Of a stretch of DNA of 64,000 nt, positions 23,661 through 35,229 are shown one piece after another. The stretch comes from Delphinus delphis. Lineage: Eukaryota; Chordata; Mammalia; Artiodactyla; Delphinidae. The stretch covers positions 41,681,755-41,745,754 of the forward strand of contig NC_082701.1 in assembly GCF_949987515.2 (NCBI RefSeq), written 5' to 3'. Under the pieces are notes generated by a model. It saw only the letters and a list, made by a program, of their open reading frames with translations, ran no database searches and was not told where the DNA came from. Position 1 is the first letter of the stretch. Each line of letters begins with the position of its first letter. Made by a program: the position numbers and the translations under genes.

Positions 23661-25469
23661 TAATGAAGGCTGGCTTCTTAAAGAGCGTCTCTCATTCATT
23701 TCGTGCCACCGTGCAGAATAACCTTCGTGTGGACAAAGGTAAATAGAGTTGTTTTACACCCAGTAATGGGAGCAGAGGGCCTCAGCTCTGCTGTGACAGA
23801 ATGGACACACCAGTCTCTACGTACTCTAAGATGCACATCGAATTTTTAGTGAGATCGTCTACCCAATACTGGTTCTCTTGGACTTTGAATAATCCCCCAC
23901 TTATGCTTCTTAGATTAATCCGAATACCCCACTATGGGCACCTCTTTTAAGGCCGTGGGTCACCACAAGGGGTTGGGACTATACTGTTTCATCTGCTACA
24001 GTCTCTTAATTTCTGGGTTTGTGTCATTGAGTAGGCCCTATTCGTAGCAGATATAAACTTGTGTAGAGGTTCCAAAGACGGCAGGTCCTGTCTGGTTAAA
24101 AGAGAAAAGAAAGATGGAGACCAGAAAAGGGTTCAGAGAAAGATTCATATTTTTATCATTCCTTTGTCTCTGGTGCTTGTTTCAGAGAACTGTCTTCCCG
24201 CTGCTTAAACTGGATGTCGTCAGTGGAATTCTCAGTAGCCATACTGGAGCCAGGGATGGTGCAGGGTAGGGCCTCGAGAGCCTTCTTACCCGACAGGAGC
24301 GTGATGGAGTAGATGCCACGCCACAGCAGATCAGCTCTTTGGTGATGGTGGTTTGCAGCCACATAACGATGTAGCCATTAAGAGCGAGTGTAAGCTTTAA
24401 GTTCAGTGGCCTCTAAGATAGTACCATGTTGAGATTCCTGATGCTGCTGTTGAAACATGAATTTTCCCTGTTCAGTAAGCAAACAGTATGAAAAATAATA
24501 ACTGCTGCTTAATAGTCTAGAAGCTGAACTGTTGTCCCAGTCACTCTTGTCCACATTGCAGCATTATTTTCTGTGTATATGTTGAATTCACTTCCCCATG
24601 CTGGTCGTGCTCGTCAGGTGTTAGAATAATCTAGCTTCTCCTAGTAGTCGTCATGACGCATGCACGTGGCCTTTTTGTTTGATTAATACAGAAGGTGGTT
24701 AATGCTGAGCCAGGTTTAGAAAACTGCGGATTGATATCTCCAAATGCTGAGCTGATCTCATGTTTTTCAGGAAAAACAATGACCTCTGTAGAATCTTTTT
24801 CCAACAACATTCTTATTTGCCCTTCATCAAGGTTTATTTAGTATTGCACAGTAAGCTCACACTATAAATCAGAGCTCTTTCAGATGAAGCGACCAGTTTA
24901 AACCCCAAATCGAATAGCCTGGAAGGAACTCACAGAGTTGTAGGACCCTGGGGGCTTAAGCACTAGAAGCAAGACCCTTTTTTCTTCCCCTAGCCAGACT
25001 CTCTCGGCCCCACTCCCCCCAGTCTCTGTGTGTTGGCCTCATTCTGTCTTACTACAGGCTTCTTCTACACAGGGGAAGAAGTGGCCATGGGAAGCTGCAG
25101 GCTTGTATTATGCCAGCATAGCAACTTCCAGGAAAGAGAACATCTTTCCTACTTCAAAATCTGTGACTCCCAAGGAAGGTCCACTCTGTATCACATGACC
25201 TCCATCCAGGCTCAAGCCCTGAGGCTGGGGAGTGTGGTCCTGGCATGGGCACCACTGCCTGTGGCTGGAGTCGGGGTAGATCGGCTCTTGGAGGCCTGGA
25301 AAGATGATGTCTCTTCTTATTGTCCCGGAGTGTCCTGATGAGTCACAGTGAAATTATTCTATTCTTGGCATGAAGCTAACAGTCTGTATTTTTTTCTACC
25401 CCTCATTTAGTATCATGTTTTTTATATTTCCGTATGCTGGACATTATTATACCATAGGTTGGGACACAA
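23661..25469. other. Intronic sequence, nothing recognised
   Basis: About 1.8 kb with no named repeat. The open frame at 25030-25338 (102 codons, +) has no recognisable domain and weak context, so it is not called as a gene. Confidence 0.5.
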
Positions 25470-25590
25470 TCACTGTGACTTAAAAAGCGCTTTCACATAC
25501 ATTATCACCTTCAATTGTCTTTACTAAGCCCAGCCATTTGTAATTATACTGACCCCATTTTACAGATGGACAAAAAGACTTAAAACCAAA
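25470..25590 (+). repeat. MIR SINE relic
   Basis: AAAGCGCTTTCACATACATT and CCCCATTTTACAGATGGACA follow the MIR core. Confidence 0.7.
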
Positions 25591-25754
25591 GACCGCGGAG
25601 GCAGGAGAAGTGGGGGCCTGATGAGCACACAGCTTCCGGCTCCTTTGCTAGTTCCTCTTGGGGTCAGTGCCTTAAGACACCTGCCACCTGTATCTTTGTC
25701 TGGTTTGGGTCTTTGTCTTTGCTTCTCCCCGGAGAAAGGAGACTGTGCCCACTG

Positions 25755-25945
25755 CAGCTGGCCCTTGAACAACACGGGGGTTAGGGGTGCAACCCTCCCC
25801 GCAGTCGAAAATCCAGGTAGATATAGTCGGCCCTCCATACACCTTGTTCCTTTGTACCCAGAGACTCAACCAACCTCAGATGGTGGAGTACGAATCCGTG
25901 TGTAAGGGGACCAGCGCGGTTCAAGGCCGTGTTGTTTAGGGTCCA
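25755..25945 (+). repeat. DNA-transposon fragment (Tigger-like)
   Basis: GCCCTTGAACAACACGGGGG (25762-25781), ATATAGTCGGCCCTCCATAC and AGACTCAACCAACCTCAGAT match a widespread non-autonomous mammalian DNA element. The family assignment is from memory. Confidence 0.55.
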
Positions 25946-27055
25946 CTGTGCTTTTCCTGCAAACCCTCACACAGCCTCCTCTGTGCCGACCTCCCCTCCC
26001 CCTCCAGTGCCGCAGATACTGCGCATGTTTAGTAAGTGGCGCTGACAGGAAATGAATTGGGGGTTTAAGACGTTATCGTTCAAGGGTCGGTCCAACTGGG
26101 AGCCCGGGGCTGTGGTCCCAGCCACAGTGAGGGGACTGGTCCCCACGTCTGTGGACCCGCGGGGAGTCAGCACAGGGCCTCCTCTGTGGCCGGGAGCCTG
26201 CCTCTGGGGAGCCTCTGGTATTGCTGCCGGGCCCAGGGAAAGGGTGATCGTCCCTGCCCCCGGGCATTTCTCACCTCCTGTGCCCCTTCGTCTTCCCTTG
26301 GAGAGACCATAGAAACACCATAGCCTCCTAAGCTGGAAGCCGTTCCCTAAGCTAAATGACACCCACCCCACCCCCCAAATGACACAGGAGCCCAAAGATC
26401 GCACCCACCCAAAGCGGCACCCGTACCACCCATGCTGGCCGCGGCCACGAAGCGCACCCAGAAATCAGATGCCCCTGTAGTCCTCTTTTTAAAAATAAAT
26501 CACCGCCTGGGAGGATACCACTTATCCCTAGGGAAGAGTTTTAAGATGGAACAGAAAAAGGGTCAGGCCTTCCTTCACCCCTTATTCTTCCTGAGCGAGC
26601 AGCTTCTTAGAGGTGCAGGCAGGTCCTTCCCTTCCCTTGTTCTGAGGCGTGTGTTCCTCTCCCCGCTGACCAGGGTGTGCACACCTCAAAGGGAAGCCTC
26701 TCCTCATCTTCCTCTGCTTCCCTTCTTGTCTCCATCGTGCGTCCGCGATGCCTTCTTGGGCTCTCCCCGATTAAGCTGGGGGAGATGGTCCCACACTTCT
26801 CTTTTTCAATTCACAGCTGCCTGTTCCAATTTGCAGTGAATTACTCTAGAGATGGCCTAACGCTGCAAAGCTAGATAAGAGCAGTTGCTGATTCACATCC
26901 AGGAGGGGTGGGCGTGTGTGTTCGTTCCGAATTTTGATACTGGCTCCACGTAGTGAATATAATACTATGAAATGCTTGTTCTCTTTTATTGCTCCCCCAC
27001 TATAATGCTTGTTGGAACTGAGTCAGAAGTCTTATCAACTGGCCCATCTACCTAA
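25946..27055. other. GC-richer intronic sequence, nothing recognised
   Basis: Contains many C/G-rich open frames on both strands, none with a domain or good splice context. Confidence 0.5.
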
Positions 27056-27740
27056 ACTGTAGCTTAGTTTCTCGTTGCTGCTGTAACAAATAACCACAGA
27101 CTTGGTGGCTTACCAGTGGTCCCCAACCTTTTTGGCACCAGGGACTGGTTTCGTGGATGACTGTTTTTCCATGAGCGGTAACGCGAGCTTCGCTCACAGG
27201 CCCGCCGCTCACCGTCCGCTGCGCGGCCCGGTTCCTAACAGGCCGCAGAGCAGCACCTGCCTGCGGCCTGGGGGTTGGGGACCCCTGGCTTAAACAACAG
27301 AAACCTGTTTTCTCACAGTACCGCAGGTCAGTAGGCCGAAAGCAGTCAAAATCAGTATCGCTGATTTGATTCTGGCCTAAAGGCAAGGGGTTAGCAGGAC
27401 TGTGCTCCTTCCAGAGGCCCTAAGGAGAATCTGCTCCTTGCCTCCTCCAGCTTCTGGGGCAGCCGGCACCCCTTGGCCCGTGGCCACATCCTTCCAGTCT
27501 CTGCCTCACTGATCTTTCTCTCCTGTCCGTGTCAAGTCTCCCTCTGCCTCCCTCTTATAAGGACACCTGTGATTGCCCTTAGCATCCACCTGGATAATTC
27601 AGGATACTCTCCCTGTCACAGGATCCTTATGTAATCACATCTGCAATGTCCTTTTTTGCAATATAATGTTACAATCACAGGTCCCAGGGGTCAGGATGTG
27701 GATATCTTTTGCGGGGCTGTTCTTCAGCCCACCCTCTGCC
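27056..27740 (-). repeat. MaLR-type LTR (MLT1-like), split by a hAT element
   Basis: Antisense counterpart of the LTR at 18405-19195: TTGCTGCTGTAACAAATAAC, then after the hAT insertion AACAGAAACCTGTTTTCTCA, CTCTTATAAGGACACCTGTG and GTCAGGATGTGGATATCTTT. Solitary LTR, no retroviral genes. Confidence 0.7.
27114..27287. repeat. hAT-type MITE with terminal inverted repeats
   Basis: The ends CAGTGGTCCCCAACC (27114-27128) and GGTTGGGGACCCCTG (27273-27287) form near-perfect inverted repeats. Inner sequence GCGGCCCGGTTCCTAACAGG is typical of a Charlie-like hAT family. Flanks share GGCTTA, the remnant of an 8-bp duplication. Inserted into the MaLR LTR. Confidence 0.8.
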
Positions 27741-28811
27741 CATCCCCATAATTCCCACGCACATACCCCCAAGTTCTATGGAAGGGTTAGCTACCCTCCC
27801 TCTTGACTTCCTGAATCTGAGGAGACCAGCTTCCCTGCACTGCCCTTGTGCTTGTTATCTGTGTACTTTCTGCCATCTGCAGAAGCCGCGGGGTCCTGGG
27901 TGTCTCGCAGCCAGCCCTCCAGAGGGCAGAGGACGTTAAACGTGTCCTCCAGTCAGGACACCCTCTTCCCCCAAACCTGGTGGGCCAGGACGGGCACAAG
28001 CCTTACACTGGGTAGACCCCAAACAGGCCAGTTTTGTTACCATGAGAATCGAGTTGTTTTGCGTTTGCTTAGCTTTGACTCGTGCGGGGAACATCTTGCC
28101 TCTGCCTGTCTGACAGGGCATCTCTAGAATGTCAAGCCAGCAAGGGCAGGAAGCAGGTCCTTGGCCCCTGGCCCACGGTGCCTGGTAGTATCTCAACAGA
28201 CTAGACACCCAGTCACCACTCATCTTGCCCACACCCCTCGGATAGCCACGCGGGCCCCCCCCTGCTGTGGTGGGCCCCCACCAGCCAGTTATCGCACCAG
28301 CATACAGGGTGGATCTGGAGGCACCAGACACGGCTTCAGATGCCACCAGTGTCATTCTGAAGCCCTGCGTTTGGATGGAGGTCTTGTTCCTGTGACCTTT
28401 TTTCAGGCAAAAAGTTGAATCCCATGCCAAATACTGTTACAGTTATAAGAGGCATGTGCTGTCATCATAAACACCACGTATACTGCTGCATAAAGATACC
28501 ACTTGACGGTGAGGGCTGGGGAAAGACACCCATTGTGAAAAGGTGAAAAACAGTCCTATGAAAAGTCATCGTGGAGAGACCAGCGGTGGTGCTGTATGGC
28601 ACTGCTGATAATTGCGGGCCCTGGCATCAGCTCCTATCTGCCGGGAGCAGAAAGTTAGGGGTGGGGAGAAGAAGGGACTTCGTGGGGCCCGTATGTGACA
28701 GAACACTTCCTCTCCACTGTAAGAATTCTCTCGAAAGGAAATGGAAAACAGTTCCGGGTGCTCAGTGGAAGATTTTTCTTGGTTGGAAACCTCTGCTATC
28801 TCCTCATCAAG
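27741..28811. other. Intronic sequence, nothing recognised
   Basis: Mixed composition, several short open frames without family resemblance. Confidence 0.5.
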
Positions 28812-28824
28812 AAGAACTGTGCCT

Positions 28825-29117
28825 GGGGCTTCCCTGCTGGTGCAGTGGTTAAGACTCCTCCTGCCAATGCAGGGGACACGGGTCCGAGCCCTGGTCCGGG
28901 AAGATCCCACGTGCCGCGGAGCAACTAAGCCCGTGAGTCACAACTACTGAGCCTGCGAGCCACAACTACTGAAGCCCGCGTGCCTAGAGCCCGTGCTCCG
29001 CAACAAGAGAAGCCACCGCAATGAGAAGCCTGCGCACCGCAACAAAGAGTAGCCCCCGCTCGCCGCAACTAGAGAAAAGCCCGCGCGCAGCGACGAAGAC
29101 CCAACACGGCCAAAAAA
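28825..29117 (+). repeat. CHR-2-type SINE, long form
   Basis: Target-site duplication AAGAACTGTGCCT (28812-28824) against AAGAACTATGCCT (29118-29130). Body with two CCACAACTACTGA modules. Confidence 0.95.
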
Positions 29118-29130
29118 AAGAACTATGCCT

Positions 29131-29484
29131 TGAAAATAGGGGTCCAGACTTACCAGGCCACAAAAAACAAAGGCTTCATGCAGGAGAATGACCAGGAGAC
29201 AGAGGAAAAGTCTCTAGCTCCTTCCAATTATCCAGCCCTGGTTTCCACTTTTCCTTGATGTATTATTTCTCTTAGACACGGACACTATCCAGGTGTCTAC
29301 AGCGTAACCTTTTCATACCTATAAGCACAATTGAAGACTTTTTTCAAACCCAGAATTAACAAAGGACGTGATCTGAATCGATACAGTGATGAAATAGAGG
29401 CTTAGAGAATTGATTTGAGGAGCAGAGCTGGATACGGTCTGAAAAAACGTATAGGAAGGAGGAAAAAAAAGAGGGAGTTCTTGG
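29131..29484. other. Intronic sequence, nothing recognised
   Basis: Unique-looking spacer between a SINE and an L2 relic. Confidence 0.5.
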
Positions 29485-29880
29485 TGAGTCTGGAACGTTA
29501 TTCATCAAATACTTACAGACCACCTACTATGTGCTGGGCCAGACACTGGGCTAGGAAGTGGAGAGACAACAGAGGACCAGACCCCAACCCTGCCCAGGAG
29601 TTTACAACCTACTTGTGGGGAGGGCGTACTGGATAAGTAAACAGGCGATTACAATCCAGTGTGTTAATAAGTCCATTGAAGAGACAGCCCTGTCTTGAAG
29701 GATCAGAAAAGGCTCCCAAAAGTGATGCTGATGTTGAGAATCAAATGACAAGTAGAAGTTGGTCTGGAAAATGGACCAAGAGCCTTCCAGGCAGGAACAG
29801 CCTGTGCAAAAAGGCCTGAAGGCAAAAGCATCACGGCAGATGGGTGTATGTGGGTGAAACCAATAGACTAACAGCTGCAT
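29485..29880 (-). repeat. L2 3' relic
   Basis: CCACCTACTATGTGCTGGGC (29520-29539), CCAGGCAGGAACAGCCTGTG and AAAGGCCTGAAGGCA are ordered as in the antisense L2 3' end. Confidence 0.75.
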
Positions 29881-30695
29881 GACCGAGAGAGATGGGGAGG
29901 TAAGTGTCTCAGGGGGAGAAAAGATGGTGAGAAGCGGGAGGAAGCACGCGGTCCAGCCCAGCTCTCCCTCCAGCTGAGTAACCCAGCCTCTTGTACATTT
30001 TAGCTGTTGTCACTGAAGGTAGGCTCCCCGCAGGCCTGCCAGCTGCTTCATTCATCCTCTCTGCTTTCTTCCTGAGACCCCAAGAGACAGTGGCCCCCTT
30101 TCTGAAATTGGAAAGCTTAGAGGGAGGGCCTTAAGGAAGCTGTCAGAACCAGAGCCCACCGCAGTGTCTCTCGTCCCAGACCTGACAGTTCTGGGGCAGA
30201 GAAATTTGAGTCCCAGAAGCTGAAATACATCTTCCTTTCTATCAGGGTTCTGGACTCATCCCTAATCTGGGCGGCTTACCGGATGCCCAGCTCAGGTGTC
30301 ACACCTAAGACACCAGGGGGAAAAAGTTCTTGGGATCACCTGAAAAAAAAACAGGGAATTTTAGAAATCACCTGACAAGAAATGTCAAGTAATGCTGACT
30401 GGAAATCAGACCACAGCAGGTGCTTTCCACAGCTGCATGCCATGTGGTGACCGTGTTTGAAGACTTTGACTAAATGAGGCTAAAAATAACCAGGAATGTA
30501 AAACCCTTCAGGAGCCAGGTCTCTAAATGAGATAGCCCAAGAAATCCACATGGGTATGAGGATGGGGAAGGGGAAGGAGAGAGGGGAGGTATGTCTTCGA
30601 GCCACTGGGTCAGTGGTCAGAGGATTATCACCTGAGAGGTTGAAGAAATAACACTGCTGGAACCCAGGAGCCTGCTGTTCCCCTTTCATATCAAT
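29881..30695. other. Intronic sequence, nothing recognised
   Basis: No named repeat or exon seen. Confidence 0.5.
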
Positions 30696-30810
30696 CGGTT
30701 CAACGTTGTGGTACCCATTTTACAGATGGTGAAAAATGTATGGTGCCACGTGAACTCTTTCCGACTGAGGATTCCTAATCTCAGCTCTAATCCAAGTCCA
30801 GTTGACTTCC
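30696..30810 (+). repeat. Possible MIR relic
   Basis: CCCATTTTACAGATGGTGAA (30715-30734) resembles the MIR core, but the flanks are weak. Confidence 0.4.
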
Positions 30811-31179
30811 TACGGAAAACAAGAGTAATGAAATGTAGAAATGTCACCGCCTCCTTGTTTCCATCCTACACCTCGGCCCTGGTAGCGTGGTGAGAACTTG
30901 TGCCACTCTGCTAAGAAGCAACCTTTCATTTAGTTGTGAAACTGAGACTGGGACTTTCTCTGCAGTGGAAGAAAGAGTAAGGTGACATCAGAAGGAAGCA
31001 CGCTTCACCAAAGACAAAAGCAAAAGGATGCTTTTTATATTGTGGGAAACTCAGAAAGATAAACTCATTTAGCCCCAAAGAAAATAGATACGCTTGCCCA
31101 TACAGAGAAACCACCAATGAATATTTTTTACTGCATTTTTCTAGTAAGAAAAACGAGTTTGTCCCTGGTTGTAGCAGCT

Positions 31180-31450
31180 CTGTAGTAATCATCATAATAG
31201 TAACCACAAAGGCTTATTAAGTGTTTATACTCCAGACACTGTTGCGAAAGCTCTTTGCCACGGATCACGATTTTTTGATCGTCACAAAATGTGTGTGAAG
31301 GGTGATACCACCGTTATCCCTATTTCATGATTAAGGAAACTGAGGCCTGGACAGGTTTAGAAATTTGCCCCCGGTCACACTGCCTGTCAGTGGAGAAGTC
31401 AGGGTTTGCTCCGACCAGACTCAGGATGCTTTCTTTAGTTCACTGCCTCG
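31180..31450 (+). repeat. MIR SINE relic, long
   Basis: TTATTAAGTGTTTATACTCC, AAGGAAACTGAGGCCTGGAC and CCCCGGTCACACTGCCTGTC cover most of the MIR consensus order. Confidence 0.8.
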
Positions 31451-31607
31451 GGTTCTATTATTTTGTCATAAAGACTAAATAGACTGACTTTTAGAATCTT
31501 CTCAATTTCCTGTGAAGAGTTTTTCTGTTTTTCATTTGCATTTTGCGCTTTCATTATTGGTGATATTTGGTACTTCTACCCTTTCCTTTCCTCTTATAAA
31601 CTAGATG

Positions 31608-31755
31608 AATGGACGCTGAGTTGGAAATCTGAGGTCTGGGTGAGAGTTTCACTTCTGTCGCTACCTACCTAAGTGATCTGGCCCAGTTCACAGCCTCTTT
31701 GGGCCTGGTTCCTTCTCTGGAAAATGAAGCTGTAGGATTGTAACGAAGGTCCAAC
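31608..31755 (-). repeat. MIR SINE relic
   Basis: CTTCTGTCGCTACCTACCTA, CAGCCTCTTTGGGCCTGGTT and CTGGAAAATGAAGCTGTAGG follow the antisense MIR order. Confidence 0.65.
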
Positions 31756-32294
31756 TCCTATGCTGAATACCCCCTTTTCTCTTTCCTCCTACCCCTCTTG
31801 TCCTCCCATCCCCCCATCTTTCTTCCTTCCTTCTTTCTCGTCCTGGCCACTAGCAAGCCCTCAGGCCCTCCGTCCTCTGCGCTTCTGGTCTTCCGTCTTA
31901 TACATGGCAGGCAGGCAGGCAGGGGACGTGGTGTGAGAGCACACCCTTGTCAAGAAGCTTGGGGACACGGATAGTAAGGGGATGGACAAGCAGTGTGAGG
32001 TAGTGCAGTGGAACACTGGCCATCCTCAAAAGTGTCGGGTAAATCAGCCTTGGCTTTGGGACCTCTCTGCCTCTGCTCTGGTTTTTCCTTGGTCCCCATC
32101 ATTAGTGTCCTTGTACTGCCCTTCGGCTTCATATCCCAGAGTCCTCTTCGTACCAGGTCATCCCATCCTCCTGTCGTGCCTCATCTGAGCACACTTGTTC
32201 TGTATCCCGTTCCCTCAGGACTCTGCTGTCTGTTAAGGAAACAGTATGTCTCATCTTCCTAATGTGCTCACTCAGCATCCCCTCCAAGCATATA
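31756..32294. other. Intronic sequence with CT-rich and GGCA tracts
   Basis: A C/T-rich patch at about 31772-31850 and a (GGCA)n patch at about 31906-31922. Nothing else recognised. Confidence 0.5.
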
Positions 32295-32308
32295 CTTTAT
32301 CTCGTCTT

Positions 32309-32595
32309 TTTTGGCTGCATTGGGTCTCCGTTGCTGCGCACAGGGATCCTCTAGTTGTGGCGAGCGGGGGCTACTCTCCGTTGCGGAGCGCGGGCTTCTC
32401 ATTGCGGTGGCTTCTCTTGTTACGGAGTACGGGCCCTGGGCGCGCGGGCTTCAGTAGTTGTGGCACGTGGGCTCAGTAGTTGTGGCGCACAGGCTTAGTT
32501 GCTCCGCGGCATGTGGGATCTTCCCGGACCAGGGCTTGAACCTGTGTCTCCTGCATCGGCAGGTGGATTCTTAACCACTGTGCCAGCAGGGGAGT
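32309..32595 (-). repeat. CHR-2-type SINE, long form
   Basis: Antisense copy with TTTTGGCTGCATTGGGTCTC tail end. Target-site duplication CTTTATCTCGTCTT (32295-32308) against CTTTATCTCATCTT (32596-32609). Confidence 0.94.
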
Positions 32596-33070
32596 CTTTA
32601 TCTCATCTTAAGAAACATCTAAAAATTAAGAAGGCCTTCAAGAAATTATGGTGGTTTGGGGCAGAATTCTTTCATTCTGACCACCAGTGGAGGACCTACT
32701 TTTGCTCCAAAGGCTTCCTAACCCTGAATCCAGTGCTTTCATGATTAGGAGAGAACACCAGGCCTCCCATGGTGAGATGGGAGTCAGCACGGCAAGTGGG
32801 AGGATACCCCAGGAAGAGAATTTATATGATAACTTTGTCATTTTTAGTTTTTCTTGTAACTACAGAACAAAAAATCATTTGCTCCTGAAGAATATGTCCA
32901 TTTCATTAGACATGTATGTTTGAAATAGTCCGGAGAAACAGTTTACTTAATTCTGGTTGGCTGGTTAGGATGCCACGGACTAAGAAGCAACCGCCAGGCG
33001 CGTCTCAGCCAATTAAGGTTTTCCCAGCTCATCTGAAATTATTGGGCATTCATTTCACTGGTATCTATTT

Positions 33071-33288
33071 TTTTTTTTTTTTTTTTTTTTTTTTAGCAGT
33101 ACGCGGGCCTCTCACTGTTGTGGCCTCTCCCATTGCGGAGCACAGGCTCCGGACGCACAGGCTCAGCGGCCATGGCTCACGGGCCCAGCCGCTCCGCGGC
33201 ATGTGGGATCTTCCCGGACCGGGGCACGAACCCATGTCCCCTGCATCGGCAGGCGGACTCCCAACCACTGCGCCACCAGGGAAGCCCC
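33071..33288 (-). repeat. CHR-type SINE, short form, young
   Basis: A T-run of about 25 bases, then the antisense short-form body. Perfect 16-bp target-site duplication TCACTGGTATCTATTT at 33055-33070 and 33289-33304, indicating a recent insertion. Confidence 0.96.
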
Positions 33289-33304
33289 TCACTGGTATCT
33301 ATTT

Positions 33305-35229
33305 AATATTTAATATTCCTCAAAGCACAGGCTACCAAGCAAAGGAGCAACTTACATGAGGCTGTGAAAATTCCTCTTCCTTTAACTGCCTCAGAGTTCT
33401 TTCCAGTTTGTTGATGACTGTGTGGGAATCTGTGGGCCTTCGTCACACCAAGTCAGCCCCTAAAGGGAGCCTGCTCCGCCGTCCACCAGCAGAATACTCC
33501 TCTTAGGCTGTAGAAACGGCGTGCGTCGCCTGAGGCGTCTCCTCCCTATTTTCGGTGCGTTTCCAAGGAGTAGGTTGTTTGTCATGGTTTGGGAGAACGT
33601 CACCGTCAGGACGCAGTGACACTAGGGGGAGGCACGCCCATCTGTCCCTAAGGGAGAGGTCCAGAGGGAATAAATAGCCTGCTGGCCAGAATGTTCTAGA
33701 TGTTTCCCTGCTTAAAGCAGCCCCTCAAGGTTAGAGCCTCTCTCAAGGCCGAGTTCTAGAATTCTCAGCTTCCAGAATGGAGGTTTGGTCTCTTCGGTCA
33801 GTCCTTTAAAAGACAGTGTGTTATCTGTAGGCCTTGCTGAGCAGAGGGGGCTCATTCCCTGCCCTGTGTTCTCAGCATCTTAGCCCTTCCATTCGCTGTT
33901 TATTCTCCAGCTGCTGGGAAGATGAGCTTTGCCAGTCATCTTTGACTATGGTCAGGTCAGAATTCTGGGACGCAAGAGTAATCGCAGTTTGCATTTCTCA
34001 TTCTTATTCATGGTTTTTCTGTCACTGGCTGTGGCAGGGGCTGGATGAGAAGACTCCTCCCATACCCTGGGATGCCAGCGTGGCTTCCCAGATGGTCCCC
34101 AACTACTTAGGACTCTTGGAGTAGACACAGCGCCTGTCCAGAAAGAGAGACCCAGTTGTATGGGTCAGGAAAGGGCCCTCCGTTTCAGTCGGAGACTGCG
34201 CCCTCTCGTTCCTGCGAATCCCACAGCTCGCAGAGCAGTTGGGAGCCAGCCCCCGCCAGCCCACACTGCCCTGTCAGCAAGCCTGTTATTCATCAACATC
34301 CCTCTTTATTTTCTTACCAAGTATGATGCTCCAGACCCAGGCGAGATGTGTCATACAGGGGGGACTTCACCTGGTGGATAAGAAGGCATATGTTCCTGCC
34401 CACGCTCTGCTGAGTTTTCAGAAACTTCCCGGACACACCCGTTGGTCTTTGTTTGCCTTCACGGCGAGGCCTTAAGGCATCGTGCTCCCAGGATGTTTCT
34501 GGGCCCAGTCCCTCTTACACTCTGGAGGCTGGTCTCCGGAAGTCCTCTCTGCAGATTTCACTTGTGCGCCGCGGCCAGCCATCGCCCTTGCCTGGGATGT
34601 GGCAAGTCCCATCATGGGCTCAGCAGTTGCAGCGATGATTAAGGCCAGTTTCTGCCCTCAGAGTACAGTTTCATGAGCTTTTCCCTGTTTGTGCTGAAAT
34701 ACAGTTTGAGAGAGAATACCATGGGGTGGGGCTTCAAGTACCCCCCCCCCCAAAAAAAGGCACACAGATTGATTTTCTTTTTCTGGAGCAGGCATCTGAG
34801 CAGGAAAATTGTCACGTGTGGCAAACTGCTGCAGGACGGTTCCCGTGGGCCTTGGTCTTTAGGGTTTCCGCTAATCCTATTTCACATGTCTGCAGGCTAG
34901 CCCTTTCTCCTCCCTTTCCTTTTAACTATTTCTGGCTAATTCACAGCCCTGTTTTTTTTTTTTTAAAAAAAAAAAAAAGGGAGGAAGGAAGGAAGGAAAG
35001 AAAGAGAGAAAGCAAGCCTATTTGTCCAGATAGTCCGTTTCTTGATGTTTTTGTCTTAAACCAGTCACATACCCTTAGCTAACCCAAATCCATATCCCCA
35101 TTCCCTTTTAGCAACCCAGTGAGCTCATCAATATGCCAGCAGATGATCTAAGCCCCCAATTATCACCTTCTCTAGAAAGACAAACAAACAAAAACAGCCG
35201 GAAGGAGGGAGGGCGGATTGGAAGCGGGT
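33305..35229. other. Intronic sequence with low-complexity patches
   Basis: A C-run/A-run at 34741-34757 and a T-run/A-run followed by GGAAGGAAGGAAAGAAAGAG at about 34951-35013. No exon or named transposon recognised. Confidence 0.5.

Noticed and set aside
25030..25338. 102-codon + strand frame in the intron
   Set aside because: No domain, no conserved motif and no splice or promoter context. It could only be kept on transcript evidence.
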